From CAYJBH01 sp964368625 (GTDB lineage: Bacteria > Bacillota > Clostridia > Oscillospirales > Ruminococcaceae), in NCBI GenBank assembly GCA_964368625.1, contig CAYJBH010000012.1, positions 6,622 to 70,621 on the forward strand: a stretch of 64,000 nt of DNA, read 5' to 3'. Both the position numbers and the translations under genes were made by a program. Position 1 is the first letter of the stretch, and each line of letters opens with the position of its first letter. Below, piece by piece: positions 42,937-51,266 of this stretch. The notes beneath the pieces are model-generated. The model was not told the DNA's origin, searched no databases, and saw only the letters and a list, made by a program, of their open reading frames with translations.

Positions 42937-43391
42937 CTTCCCTACCTTAACTTATTCACTATCTATTTCTTATTAATATAGTTTAAGACATTTTGTCTTA
43001 TATTGCAACTTATAAATTTTTTCTTTTATATATTTAAACTAACCTCTGAATCAATCAAAATTTTGATATGTCATATTGCATAAAAAAATTTTTATTTTTT
43101 GTAAGCGTAAAAAAAACGTTGCATAACAGCTAAAAAATGTTGCATTTTCGCTATCGACTCATCATCTATATTAGGGTGTTGTAAAAATTGTTATATAATT
43201 CATAATATTTGTTACTTTAAATCACCCAAAAGCTGTGATAGTATTAAACAAGATTAACACGTAAATTTTACAATTCTTTAACAATTAAAACTAACGGCAA
43301 AGCTTACACCACTATTTAGCTTTTAAATGTATTTAAGTATATAGAGGATATACTTTAAATAAAAACAATTTTTTGAAAGGGATTTTTAAAG
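42937..43391. promoter_or_regulatory. Divergent control region with repeated TTGCAT half-sites
   Basis: The 455-bp region between the kinase gene and the ABC operon is very AT-rich. TTGCAT occurs at 43076-43081, 43119-43124 and 43140-43145, the last two in phase at 21 bp (two helical turns), each followed by an A- or T-run. This is the layout expected for a dimeric AraC-type activator. A near match (TTGCAA) lies at 43003. I find no strong -35/-10 pair, as expected for an activated promoter. Confidence 0.5.
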
Positions 43392-44723
43392 ATGAAGAAA
43401 TTTTTAGCTTTATTAACAGCGTTGGTATTGATGCTATCTGCATTTGCTTCATGCAGCACACCGGCAGAACCAACATCCGAAGCAAGCACCGAGGAGGCAA
43501 CAACAGAGTCAACCGCTACTACCGAAGAAGGAGCAGAGGAAGCTGCTTCTGCTCTATCCGGTGATGTTGCACTGATGGTTATCGATTCCTTTACAGGCGA
43601 CAGCGATGCTGCAATTTATGGAGCTGCTGATGAATTTATGAGCCTAAACCCTGATGTTAATGTAACAATAGAAGGTGTTCCGGCTACAAACATCAAGGAA
43701 AAATTCACAACATCGGCAATGTCTGGTGCAGGCCCTGACATTGTTTCTCTCGATTCATCTGGTTGGGCAGTAGATGCAGCTGCAGCAAACCTTTTAATGC
43801 CACTTGATGAGCAACTTGCTCCTATAGCTGATCAGTTCCAGGAAGGACCACTAAACTCCGGTATGTTTAAAGGTAGTTACTATGCAGTTCCTTGGTACAT
43901 GAATAACATGGGCATGTTCTACAACATAGATATCCTAGAGGAAGCTGGTGTTGATGCACCTCCCGCAACATGGGACGAGCTAACAGCCGCACTTGAAAAA
44001 GTTTCAGCTATTGGCAAAGGTGGAATAACCTTCCAATACTTCCTACCGGCATACACAATGTACGCATTCTTCTTCCAGAGCGGAAACCCGGTTGTAGACA
44101 CCAGCGGTGATGTACCGGTTTCTGTATTGGCAAATGAAAGCGGCACAGCAGCATTCAACTTCCTTGCCGAATTACACACCGAATACAATGCTTTCCCTGA
44201 AGCTGTAAAAGACACCTCTTCTTGGGATCAGGTATACGCTCCTTTCACACAGGGTGATGTAGCATTCTTATTCGTAGGTGACTGGGCAAACAATACTGTC
44301 GCTGCAAGCGGCATCAACTACGGTATCGCACCAATGCCAGCAGGCGCAGAGCAGGCTACTGTTCTTGGTGGATACACCCTTTCAATTAACAAAAACACCG
44401 ATAACTTTGACGCTGCATGGGCATTTGTTGAATATCTTACAGCATCAGAGCAGAATCATATCCTTCTAGATTATGGCCGCATGGGCGCTCGTAAAGATAT
44501 AGATACAGCTGCTTTAATCGAGCAGATGCCACATCTAGAAACTTTTATCGAGCAAAACTCTATAACACAGGCAAGACCGGCAATTATCAAATCATATGAG
44601 TTTGAAGAAATGCTTGGTAATGCATACAAAGAAGTTATCCTTGGAACAAAAACAGCAGAAGAGGCACTAGCCGATTTAGATGCTGCAGCCAACGACTTCT
44701 TAGCAAAAGAATACGCATCGTAA
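43392..44723 (+). CDS. Extracellular sugar-binding lipoprotein of an ABC importer
   Basis: A 443-residue family-1 solute-binding protein. The signal peptide ends in lipobox FASCSTPA (Cys about 20), then an acidic Thr/Glu-rich linker to about residue 52. The mature part has the maltose-binding-type motifs FMSLNPDVNVTIEG, DIVSLDSSGWAV, AVPWYMNNMGMFYNIDILEE and GDVAFLFVGDW. It delivers an oligosaccharide to the two permeases downstream. A strong hairpin with T6 separates it from them, which would give excess binding protein. Start ATG behind GAAAGGG, at some distance. Confidence 0.93.
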   Translation: MKKFLALLTALVLMLSAFASCSTPAEPTSEASTEEATTESTATTEEGAEEAASALSGDVALMVIDSFTGDSDAAIYGAADEFMSLNPDVNVTIEGVPATNIKEKFTTSAMSGAGPDIVSLDSSGWAVDAAAANLLMPLDEQLAPIADQFQEGPLNSGMFKGSYYAVPWYMNNMGMFYNIDILEEAGVDAPPATWDELTAALEKVSAIGKGGITFQYFLPAYTMYAFFFQSGNPVVDTSGDVPVSVLANESGTAAFNFLAELHTEYNAFPEAVKDTSSWDQVYAPFTQGDVAFLFVGDWANNTVAASGINYGIAPMPAGAEQATVLGGYTLSINKNTDNFDAAWAFVEYLTASEQNHILLDYGRMGARKDIDTAALIEQMPHLETFIEQNSITQARPAIIKSYEFEEMLGNAYKEVILGTKTAEEALADLDAAANDFLAKEYAS

Positions 44724-44729
44724 TTTGTC

Positions 44730-44760
44730 GGGGCAGAGGATAACCCTCTGCCCCTTTTTT
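44730..44760 (+). terminator. Partial terminator between binding-protein and permease genes
   Basis: A 10-bp GC-rich stem (GGGGCAGAGG paired with CCTCTGCCCC) followed by T6. It sits directly after the binding-protein stop and before the permeases, so it probably attenuates rather than ends transcription. Confidence 0.85.
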
Positions 44761-44794
44761 CTACAAAAGATTATGTTTATAAGGAAGTTAGATT

Positions 44795-45694
44795 ATGAGA
44801 CCTACCGACTACAGCTTTAAGAAAAATTGGGTCGGCTACCTACTGGTATTGCCAACTTTCATTGCTATTATCTGTGTAGCAATATACCCGATGATCCACG
44901 GTATAACAATAGCATTTCAGAATTATTCGTTAACACGCTCTTCTGAACCCGATTATCAAACATTTAATGGTATTGAAAACTTTATTACTATTCTCAACCA
45001 ACCTGAATTTCTTCAGTCAGTTTTCAACACTGCTATCTGGACAATTTCTAACGTTGCAGTTCAGGTAATTTTAGCTATTCTAATTTCACTTATGTTAAAC
45101 AAAGAGCTAAAAGGTCGCAGTTTTTTTAGAACAGCATCGCTTATCCCATGGGCTATACCATCCGTTATCGCTGCGCTAACCTTTAAATTCTTATATGATA
45201 CTAATGTTGGAATAATCAACATTATTCTAGTTAAGCTAGGCGTTTTAACCGAGGGAGTGTCCTGGCTCGGCAACCTAGACACTGCTCGCTGGGCGGTTAT
45301 TATTGAAAGTATATGGAAGGGAACACCTTTCGTTATGATTTTCATTCTAGCTGCATTACAAACCGTGCCTAACGAACTTTATGAAAGTGCTACGGTAGAC
45401 GGTGCAGGCAAAATGTTAACATTTTTCAAAATAACACTTCCTATGATTAAAGAACCTCTTGCTATTGCAACAATCTTAACAACTATAGGAACAATTAACA
45501 ACTTTAATGCTGTTTGGTTGATGACACAGGGGGGACCTTTGGGGTCAACCGAAATTATGTTTACCTATGCATATAAACGTGCATATGGTTCATACGAGTT
45601 CGGAGAGGCAGCCGCAATTTCTACAATTATGTTCATATTTATTGCCCTCTTAACCTTCATGTACACAAAACTTATTGAAGATAAGGAGGATTAA
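44795..45694 (+). CDS. Sugar ABC transporter permease (MalF type)
   Basis: A 299-residue CUT1 permease with six transmembrane segments, starting with VGYLLVLPTFIAIICVAIYP. The EAA loop reads NELYESATVDGAGKMLTFFK (about residues 193-212). FLYDTNVGIINIILVKLG and WLGNLDTARWAVII are typical of the MalF-like subunit between segments. It pairs with the permease encoded 2 bp downstream. No ATPase gene is present in the operon. Confidence 0.94.
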   Translation: MRPTDYSFKKNWVGYLLVLPTFIAIICVAIYPMIHGITIAFQNYSLTRSSEPDYQTFNGIENFITILNQPEFLQSVFNTAIWTISNVAVQVILAILISLMLNKELKGRSFFRTASLIPWAIPSVIAALTFKFLYDTNVGIINIILVKLGVLTEGVSWLGNLDTARWAVIIESIWKGTPFVMIFILAALQTVPNELYESATVDGAGKMLTFFKITLPMIKEPLAIATILTTIGTINNFNAVWLMTQGGPLGSTEIMFTYAYKRAYGSYEFGEAAAISTIMFIFIALLTFMYTKLIEDKED

Positions 45695-45696
45695 TA

Positions 45697-46530
45697 ATGA
45701 CAAAATTTAACAGAGGCATTGAAAAAGCTGTGCCCTATATAGGGTTGGTGATAGTAGCCATTTTCTCAATTTTTCCTTTACTTTATGTTCTATTAACTTC
45801 ATTAAAGAACCCGGATCAAATATTTGATGCATCTCAGATATTACCAAGCTCAATCACCTTCGACAATTTTAAAAATGTTATTGTTCAAGCTAATTTCATG
45901 CTCTATTTTTCAAACAGCTTGATTGTAGCTGTTTCAACAACATTAATAAGTATGTTGCTTTCAATATCCTGCGCATATGGCATGACTCGTTTTCGCATCT
46001 TTGGAGCACAAAAAATTAAGATGGCAATTCTTTATACCAGAATGTTTCCTGCCATCTTGTTATCGGTTCCATTTTATGTAATAATGAGAAACCTAGAATT
46101 AAGTGATACCCTATCAGGCCTAATTTTCATATACTGCTCTTTCACATTGCCATTTTGCATCTGGAACATGCAAACATTTTTCTCAAAACTACCATGGGAT
46201 CTCGAAGAAGCAGCAAGCATAGATGGCGCTAGCAGATTCCGCTCCCTCTTCACGGTTATGCTACCAATAGCACGCCCGGGAATAGTTGCAACCTCTCTCT
46301 TTGCATTTATGAACTCATGGGATGAATTTATGTTTGCAAACCTCTTTATATCCTCAACCGATAAAAAAACGATTTCGTTAGGAATTCAGTCCTTCATCGG
46401 TGAGTACAGCACAGACTGGGGCGGCTTAATGGGTGCTGCTGTAATAAGCTTAATTCCAATAATAATATTCTTCGCCTTTGCACAAAAAAGCCTTGTTGGT
46501 GGATTATCTGCCGGCGCTGTGAAAGGATAG
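45697..46530 (+). CDS. Sugar ABC transporter permease (MalG type)
   Basis: A 277-residue CUT1 permease with six transmembrane segments. The EAA loop is DLEEAASIDGASRFRSLFTV (about residues 167-186), and the C-terminus ends LVGGLSAGAVKG like other MalG-type subunits. It follows its partner by 2 bp and precedes the GH31 gene by 10 bp, so transport and hydrolysis are coupled. Confidence 0.94.
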   Translation: MTKFNRGIEKAVPYIGLVIVAIFSIFPLLYVLLTSLKNPDQIFDASQILPSSITFDNFKNVIVQANFMLYFSNSLIVAVSTTLISMLLSISCAYGMTRFRIFGAQKIKMAILYTRMFPAILLSVPFYVIMRNLELSDTLSGLIFIYCSFTLPFCIWNMQTFFSKLPWDLEEAASIDGASRFRSLFTVMLPIARPGIVATSLFAFMNSWDEFMFANLFISSTDKKTISLGIQSFIGEYSTDWGGLMGAAVISLIPIIIFFAFAQKSLVGGLSAGAVKG

Positions 46531-46540
46531 CGGTGATTAC

Positions 46541-48982
46541 ATGTATATTGATTTAAAAGAATATAGAGATTTTGCGCGCTCTGACTATACCGGCGATGAT
46601 GTTATGCTCAACATCCCTCGCCAAATTAATAGTGTTAATTTCAATAACGGTATTTTAAACGTTTCCCTTAAAGCAATTGTATGTAAAAAAGATTCAGTTG
46701 TTGTTAGTGCGCTGATGCTTGCTAGAAAGTTTAGTTTCACCGGAAACTATGTAGACATGAATATGCGCATAGAACTTACTGCCGAAGACACGGTGCGTCT
46801 GCGTTTGTGCGATGGAAAAGAGATACTAAACAAAGAGCAACCCATGTTGCTAAAAGAACCTAAAGCGTTAAACATTGCAAGTCTTACCGAGACAGATGAG
46901 CAGTATGAACTAACGACAGAAAACATAAAAATAGTTCTGCAAAAAGACCCATATCGAATGGAGATTTTTAACAAGGATGGGTTATTGCTTTACAAGCAAT
47001 ATAACGATGATCTTCATAATGTTACAAACGACCGAAGAAGAGGTTTTAAAGAGGGCGATAGCTCTAGCGAAGATGCGTTATACGAAAAGCTTAGCTTCCC
47101 ATCTTTTGAAGTGTTTCCTTTCGGAAAGGTGTACACCAACGATGGAAGGCATTCATCCTTCACCGAGAGTGTAGCAACGAGCTATGATGAGAGTTATTAT
47201 GGGCTTGGAGAACGTTTTAATCGTATAAACAAAAAAGGCCAAGAACTACTAAATTGGACAATTAACCCGGTAGGTGTTTCTAATAACAAGGCATATAAAG
47301 TTGTTCCATTCTTTATTAGCAGCAAGGGTTACGGTGTTTATTATAACACGCCTCGTAAAATACGCTTTAGCATGTGCGACTACTATTTCAAGGCTTACGA
47401 ATGCCAGGTAGAAGATGATCTGCTCGATATGTTTATTTTTGTTGGTAATACAAAAAGCATATTAAAATCATATGGTAATTTAACCGGCAAAAGCGCAATG
47501 CCCCCAAAATGGGCTTTCGGCGCCTGGATGAGCAGGAATTGTTATATGACTCAACAGGAAATCGAGGATGTAGCACAGCAGCTACGTGATAACAAGCTAC
47601 CCTGTGATGTTATGCATGTTGATTGGTCGTACTGTAAAACCCCGGATTATGATTACGAGTTTGACAAAACCCGTTATCCCGATGTTCCGGCTATGGCCGA
47701 AAAGTTGCTAAAGCAGGGAATAAAACTAAGCGCATGGCATCTTCCTTACGTAAAATTCAGAACCGATACCTTTGCAGAAATTAAAAATAAGGGTTATCTG
47801 GCTCATCACGAAGATGGCTCGATTGCAGATTCTCAGGCAGAGGAAGGTGTTCTCGACTTTAGTAATGAAGAAACGGTTGCATGGTATAAAGGAAAAATAC
47901 GAAACCTATTAAATCAGGGTATAAGAGTTTTAAAAACCGATTTTGGTGAAAATGCACAGCCTACTCATATTTACAAAAATTGTGATGGAAGAGACATGCA
48001 TAATCTTTACCCCCTCTATTATAATAAGATAGCGTACGAAACCTGCATGGAGGTGCATCCAGAAGATTCTCTTGTTTGGGGCCGCAGTGCATATTCAGGC
48101 TGCCAGCGTTACCCTCTTTATTGGGGTGGAGATTCCGATTCTGATTACAATGGCATGTATAATTCACTACGCGGCGGTCTTTCCATTGGTCTTTCCGGCT
48201 TTCCGTTTTGGAGTCATGATGTAGGTGGTTATTTCTGTACACCCGAGCCGGATGTTTATATTAGATGGCTTCAATTTGGCATGCTATCACCTGCAGTGCG
48301 TTTTCATGGAACATCTGCAAGAGAACCTTGGGCCTATGGCGACGAGGCCGTTAATCAGTATAAAAAATATGCCGCACTAAGATATTCATTGATGGAATAC
48401 ATATATAGTGAAGCGATAAAATGTTCTGATGACTGCACACCTATGATGCGTGCTCTTGTTATTGACTTTCCAAGCGATAAGATGACATCCGACATAGATG
48501 ACGAGTATATGTTTGGCAGAAACATCTTAGTTGCGCCGGTTTTCTCCAATGCGCCTACAAGAAAAGTTTATCTTCCTGCCGGAAATAGCTGGATGGATCT
48601 TCATAACGGCAATTGGTATGACGGTGGTAAGTGTATAGAGGTTGCAACACCTATTGATATTACTCCGGTATTTTTAAGAGGCACTAGTGCTACTCCTTTT
48701 ATTGAACCTATGAATTACGTAGATGAAAATCCCATAACTGTAATCACTTGGGAGGTATGCCCTAATAATAATTTTGCAGAGTATGATCTTAAAACCGATA
48801 AACTGGATGTATCATTTAGATACGACTTTTGTGAAAAAAGCGGTGTAGCAAAAATTACCTTAACAGGAAAAAATATTCCTACTTGCAAATATAATATTAA
48901 TTGCCCTGATGTTAAAAAAGTTTATGTTAACGGCGAGGAATGCCGGCTAACAATTGGGCGAAATAACTTTGTTACGGTATAG
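46541..48982 (+). CDS. GH31 alpha-glycosidase (alpha-xylosidase YicI-like)
   Basis: An 813-residue cytoplasmic GH31 enzyme. The barrel shows WAFGAWMSRNCYMTQQEIED, HVDWSYCKTPDYDYEFDKTR, the nucleophile Asp467 in LKTDFGE and acid/base Asp531 in YWGGDSDSDY, then GLSGFPFWSHDVGGY. The KTDFGE form and length match YicI-type alpha-xylosidases, which remove non-reducing alpha-xylosyl groups (for example from xyloglucan pieces), but some GH31 enzymes with this motif act on other alpha-glucosides. No signal peptide; the substrate comes through the ABC importer encoded upstream. Confidence 0.93.
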   Translation: MYIDLKEYRDFARSDYTGDDVMLNIPRQINSVNFNNGILNVSLKAIVCKKDSVVVSALMLARKFSFTGNYVDMNMRIELTAEDTVRLRLCDGKEILNKEQPMLLKEPKALNIASLTETDEQYELTTENIKIVLQKDPYRMEIFNKDGLLLYKQYNDDLHNVTNDRRRGFKEGDSSSEDALYEKLSFPSFEVFPFGKVYTNDGRHSSFTESVATSYDESYYGLGERFNRINKKGQELLNWTINPVGVSNNKAYKVVPFFISSKGYGVYYNTPRKIRFSMCDYYFKAYECQVEDDLLDMFIFVGNTKSILKSYGNLTGKSAMPPKWAFGAWMSRNCYMTQQEIEDVAQQLRDNKLPCDVMHVDWSYCKTPDYDYEFDKTRYPDVPAMAEKLLKQGIKLSAWHLPYVKFRTDTFAEIKNKGYLAHHEDGSIADSQAEEGVLDFSNEETVAWYKGKIRNLLNQGIRVLKTDFGENAQPTHIYKNCDGRDMHNLYPLYYNKIAYETCMEVHPEDSLVWGRSAYSGCQRYPLYWGGDSDSDYNGMYNSLRGGLSIGLSGFPFWSHDVGGYFCTPEPDVYIRWLQFGMLSPAVRFHGTSAREPWAYGDEAVNQYKKYAALRYSLMEYIYSEAIKCSDDCTPMMRALVIDFPSDKMTSDIDDEYMFGRNILVAPVFSNAPTRKVYLPAGNSWMDLHNGNWYDGGKCIEVATPIDITPVFLRGTSATPFIEPMNYVDENPITVITWEVCPNNNFAEYDLKTDKLDVSFRYDFCEKSGVAKITLTGKNIPTCKYNINCPDVKKVYVNGEECRLTIGRNNFVTV

Positions 48983-49029
48983 GCCTAGCTAGCGAGTATA
49001 TATTAAACTCAATACATAAAATAAAAGAT

Positions 49030-49071
49030 AGTGCCACAGCGGTTTCTAGGCCGGTGTGGCATTACCTTTTC
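49030..49071 (+). terminator. Terminator of the ABC/GH31 operon
   Basis: Stem AGTGCCACAGCGG paired imperfectly with CCGGTGTGGCATT (49030-49063), followed by ACCTTTTC. The surrounding 48983-49130 is otherwise non-coding and A-rich. Confidence 0.65.
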
Positions 49072-49130
49072 TCAAAACCTTATTAAAACAAAAAAACACA
49101 ACAAACAATAATAAAAAACAATAAAACCAC

Positions 49131-49159
49131 TTGCAAAAAAAGGTTCGCTATGGTATAAT
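49131..49159 (+). promoter_or_regulatory. Sigma-A promoter for rpsB
   Basis: TTGCAA (49131-49136) and a perfect TATAAT (49154-49159) with a 17-bp spacer. The transcript would have a leader of about 125 nt. Confidence 0.75.
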
Positions 49160-49220
49160 ATACGGGCGATTGATTTGCGCCGGCATTGTTTTGCGGGGCA
49201 ATAATCGCATTAAGTACGTA

Positions 49221-49267
49221 GATATGATGGTTCTTTTGTGCTGTATTTGTGCGGTTGTCATCATATC
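49221..49267 (+). promoter_or_regulatory. Structured leader hairpin upstream of rpsB
   Basis: GATATGATG (49221-49229) pairs perfectly with CATCATATC (49259-49267) across a 29-nt loop, ending 23 nt before the rpsB ATG and just before its ribosome binding site (GAAAGGA). A candidate autoregulatory site for ribosomal protein S2. Confidence 0.4.
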
Positions 49268-49290
49268 GAGAAGAACGAAAGGAATAAAAA

Positions 49291-50019
49291 ATGCCAACTA
49301 TTTCAATGAAGCAACTATTAGAGGCAGGTGTTCACTTTGGACATCAAACACGCCGCTGGAACCCAAAGATGAAAAAATACATCTTCGGTGCACGTAACGG
49401 AATCTACATCGTTGACCTATCCAAAACTGTAAAATTATTGGAAACAGCGCTAAACTTTATCCGTGATACTGCTACCGATGGTGGAGAGATTCTATTTGTA
49501 GGAACAAAAAAGCAGGCCGGAGACAGCATTGCTGACGAAGCAAACCGTTGCGGTATGCACTACGTTAACGCTCGCTGGCTTGGCGGAATGTTAACAAACT
49601 TTAGAACAATTCGTCATCGTATCGATCGTTTAGAGCAGCTTCGCAGAATGGAAACCGAAGGAACATTCGAGCTTCTTCCAAAGAAAGAAGTTATTAAGCT
49701 TCAGCTAGAGATCGAAAAACTAGAGAAATTCCTTGGTGGAGTTAAGAAGATGGATCGTCTTCCTGCTGCACTTTTCATAGTAGACAGCAAAAAAGAGCAT
49801 ATCGCAGTAGCCGAAGCTCGCAAGCTCGGCATCCCGATTGTTGCTATTGTAGATACAAACTGTGACCCCGACGAAATCGACTATGTTATCCCGGGTAACG
49901 ACGATGCTATCCGTGCCGTTAAGCTAATTTCCGGTGCAGTTGCCGATGCAGTTATCGAGGGACGTGGCGGTGCTGTTGAAGAGACCGAAGTTGAGACACA
50001 GGCAGAAGAAAACGAGTAA
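49291..50019 (+). CDS. rpsB: 30S ribosomal protein S2
   Basis: A 242-residue S2. Conserved blocks are ISMKQLLEAGVHFGHQTRRW, KMKKYIFGARNGIYIVDL, FVGTKKQAGDSIADEANRCG, RWLGGMLTNFRTI and the C-terminal PIVAIVDTNCDPDEIDYVIP followed by an acidic tail. It binds the 30S head-platform junction and is required for S1 binding where S1 exists. It begins the universal rpsB-tsf pair; the gap to tsf is about 200 bp and holds no reading frame. Confidence 0.98.
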   Translation: MPTISMKQLLEAGVHFGHQTRRWNPKMKKYIFGARNGIYIVDLSKTVKLLETALNFIRDTATDGGEILFVGTKKQAGDSIADEANRCGMHYVNARWLGGMLTNFRTIRHRIDRLEQLRRMETEGTFELLPKKEVIKLQLEIEKLEKFLGGVKKMDRLPAALFIVDSKKEHIAVAEARKLGIPIVAIVDTNCDPDEIDYVIPGNDDAIRAVKLISGAVADAVIEGRGGAVEETEVETQAEENE

Positions 50020-50217
50020 GATATTATATATTAATCTAGCCTGCCGGTTTAACAACTATTGTTTGCTTGTAAAGCAACAAAAACAATGTATTGATATTGC
50101 ACAGCGGATAAGTTAAACAGTATTTCCCCGCTTTTGGGCAATACCGAGAAGTTTTAATCCAGCATAGGCGGAGATAATTCATATAATCTATATAAATAGA
50201 AAGGATTGGTCATAATT

Positions 50218-51126
50218 ATGGCTTTTACAGCACAGGATGTTAAGGAACTACGCGAGCGTACCGGTTGTGGTATGATGGACTGCAAAAAGGCTCTCACCGA
50301 AGCTGGTGGAGACATGGAGAAGGCTATGGACAACCTTCGCGAGAAGGGTCTTGCCGCCGCCGCAAAGAAGGCTGATAGAATTGCTGCTGAGGGTATGGTT
50401 TTTGCCTGCTCCGACATTGCAAATAAGCTTGGTGTTATCATCGAGGTTAACAGCGAGACCGACTTTGTTGCTAAAAACGAAGCTTTCCGCACATTTGTTG
50501 CAGATTTAGCCGGCGTTGTTGCTAAGGAAAACCCGGCAGATGTTGAAACACTTATGACATTAAAAATGGGCGACGGTACCGTTGAGGCTGCCCTACAGGA
50601 TAAGATTCTTGTTATCGGCGAAAACATGAAGATTCGTCGTTTCGAGCGCTTTGAAGGCGTTTCTGTTGCATATATCCACGGTGGCGGTACACATGCTGTT
50701 CTTGTTAACTTTAAGACAGACGACGCAACAGCAGCAAAACCTGAGTTCGAAGGTTTTGGACGTGACGTAGCTATGCAGATTGCAGCTGTTAACCCACTTT
50801 ATCTTGCACCTTCAGATGTACCTTCAGAGGTTATCGAGCATGAGAAGGAAATCCTTACTGCTCAGGCTATCAACGAAGGCAAGCCAAAGGAAATTGCCGA
50901 GAAGATGGTTGCAGGACGCATTAAGAAGTACTACAAAGAGTTCTGCCTACTAGAGCAGGAATTCGTTAAAGATCCAGACAAAACAATTGCTGCTTTCGTT
51001 GCTGATACAGCAAAAGAACTTGGTGGTAACATCGAGATTGCAGGTTTTGTTCGCTTCGAAAAGGGCGAAGGACTTGAAAAACGTCAGGATAACTTTGCCG
51101 AAGAGGTTATGGGACAGATTAAGTAG
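50218..51126 (+). CDS. tsf: Elongation factor Ts
   Basis: A 302-residue nucleotide-exchange factor for EF-Tu. The N-terminal UBA-like domain reads VKELRERTGCGMMDCKKALT and GLAAAAKKADRIAAEGMV; the EF-Tu-contacting TDFVAKNEAF motif is at about residues 81-90; IAAVNPLYL, then AGRIKKYYKE, lie in the C-terminal half. I chose the ATG at 50218 (MAFTAQDV) rather than an in-frame TTG four codons upstream, which has no room for a ribosome binding site. AAGGA lies 12 bp before the ATG. Confidence 0.98.
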   Translation: MAFTAQDVKELRERTGCGMMDCKKALTEAGGDMEKAMDNLREKGLAAAAKKADRIAAEGMVFACSDIANKLGVIIEVNSETDFVAKNEAFRTFVADLAGVVAKENPADVETLMTLKMGDGTVEAALQDKILVIGENMKIRRFERFEGVSVAYIHGGGTHAVLVNFKTDDATAAKPEFEGFGRDVAMQIAAVNPLYLAPSDVPSEVIEHEKEILTAQAINEGKPKEIAEKMVAGRIKKYYKEFCLLEQEFVKDPDKTIAAFVADTAKELGGNIEIAGFVRFEKGEGLEKRQDNFAEEVMGQIK

Positions 51127-51153
51127 GTTAAATAATCTAACTAAATAAAAAAC

Positions 51154-51192
51154 GCCACCTAAAAGTATTCATTACTTAGGTGGCATTTTTTT
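51154..51192 (+). terminator. Terminator of rpsB-tsf
   Basis: Stem GCCACCTAA (51154-51162) paired with TTAGGTGGC (51176-51184), followed by a T-run (ATTTTTTTA). A strong terminator. Confidence 0.9.
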
Positions 51193-51266
51193 ATCCAAAT
51201 TTAGTCTTGGCAAACAACTGTGTACTATTATAGCTTAATTCAAGATACAATTACAAAAGGACATCG

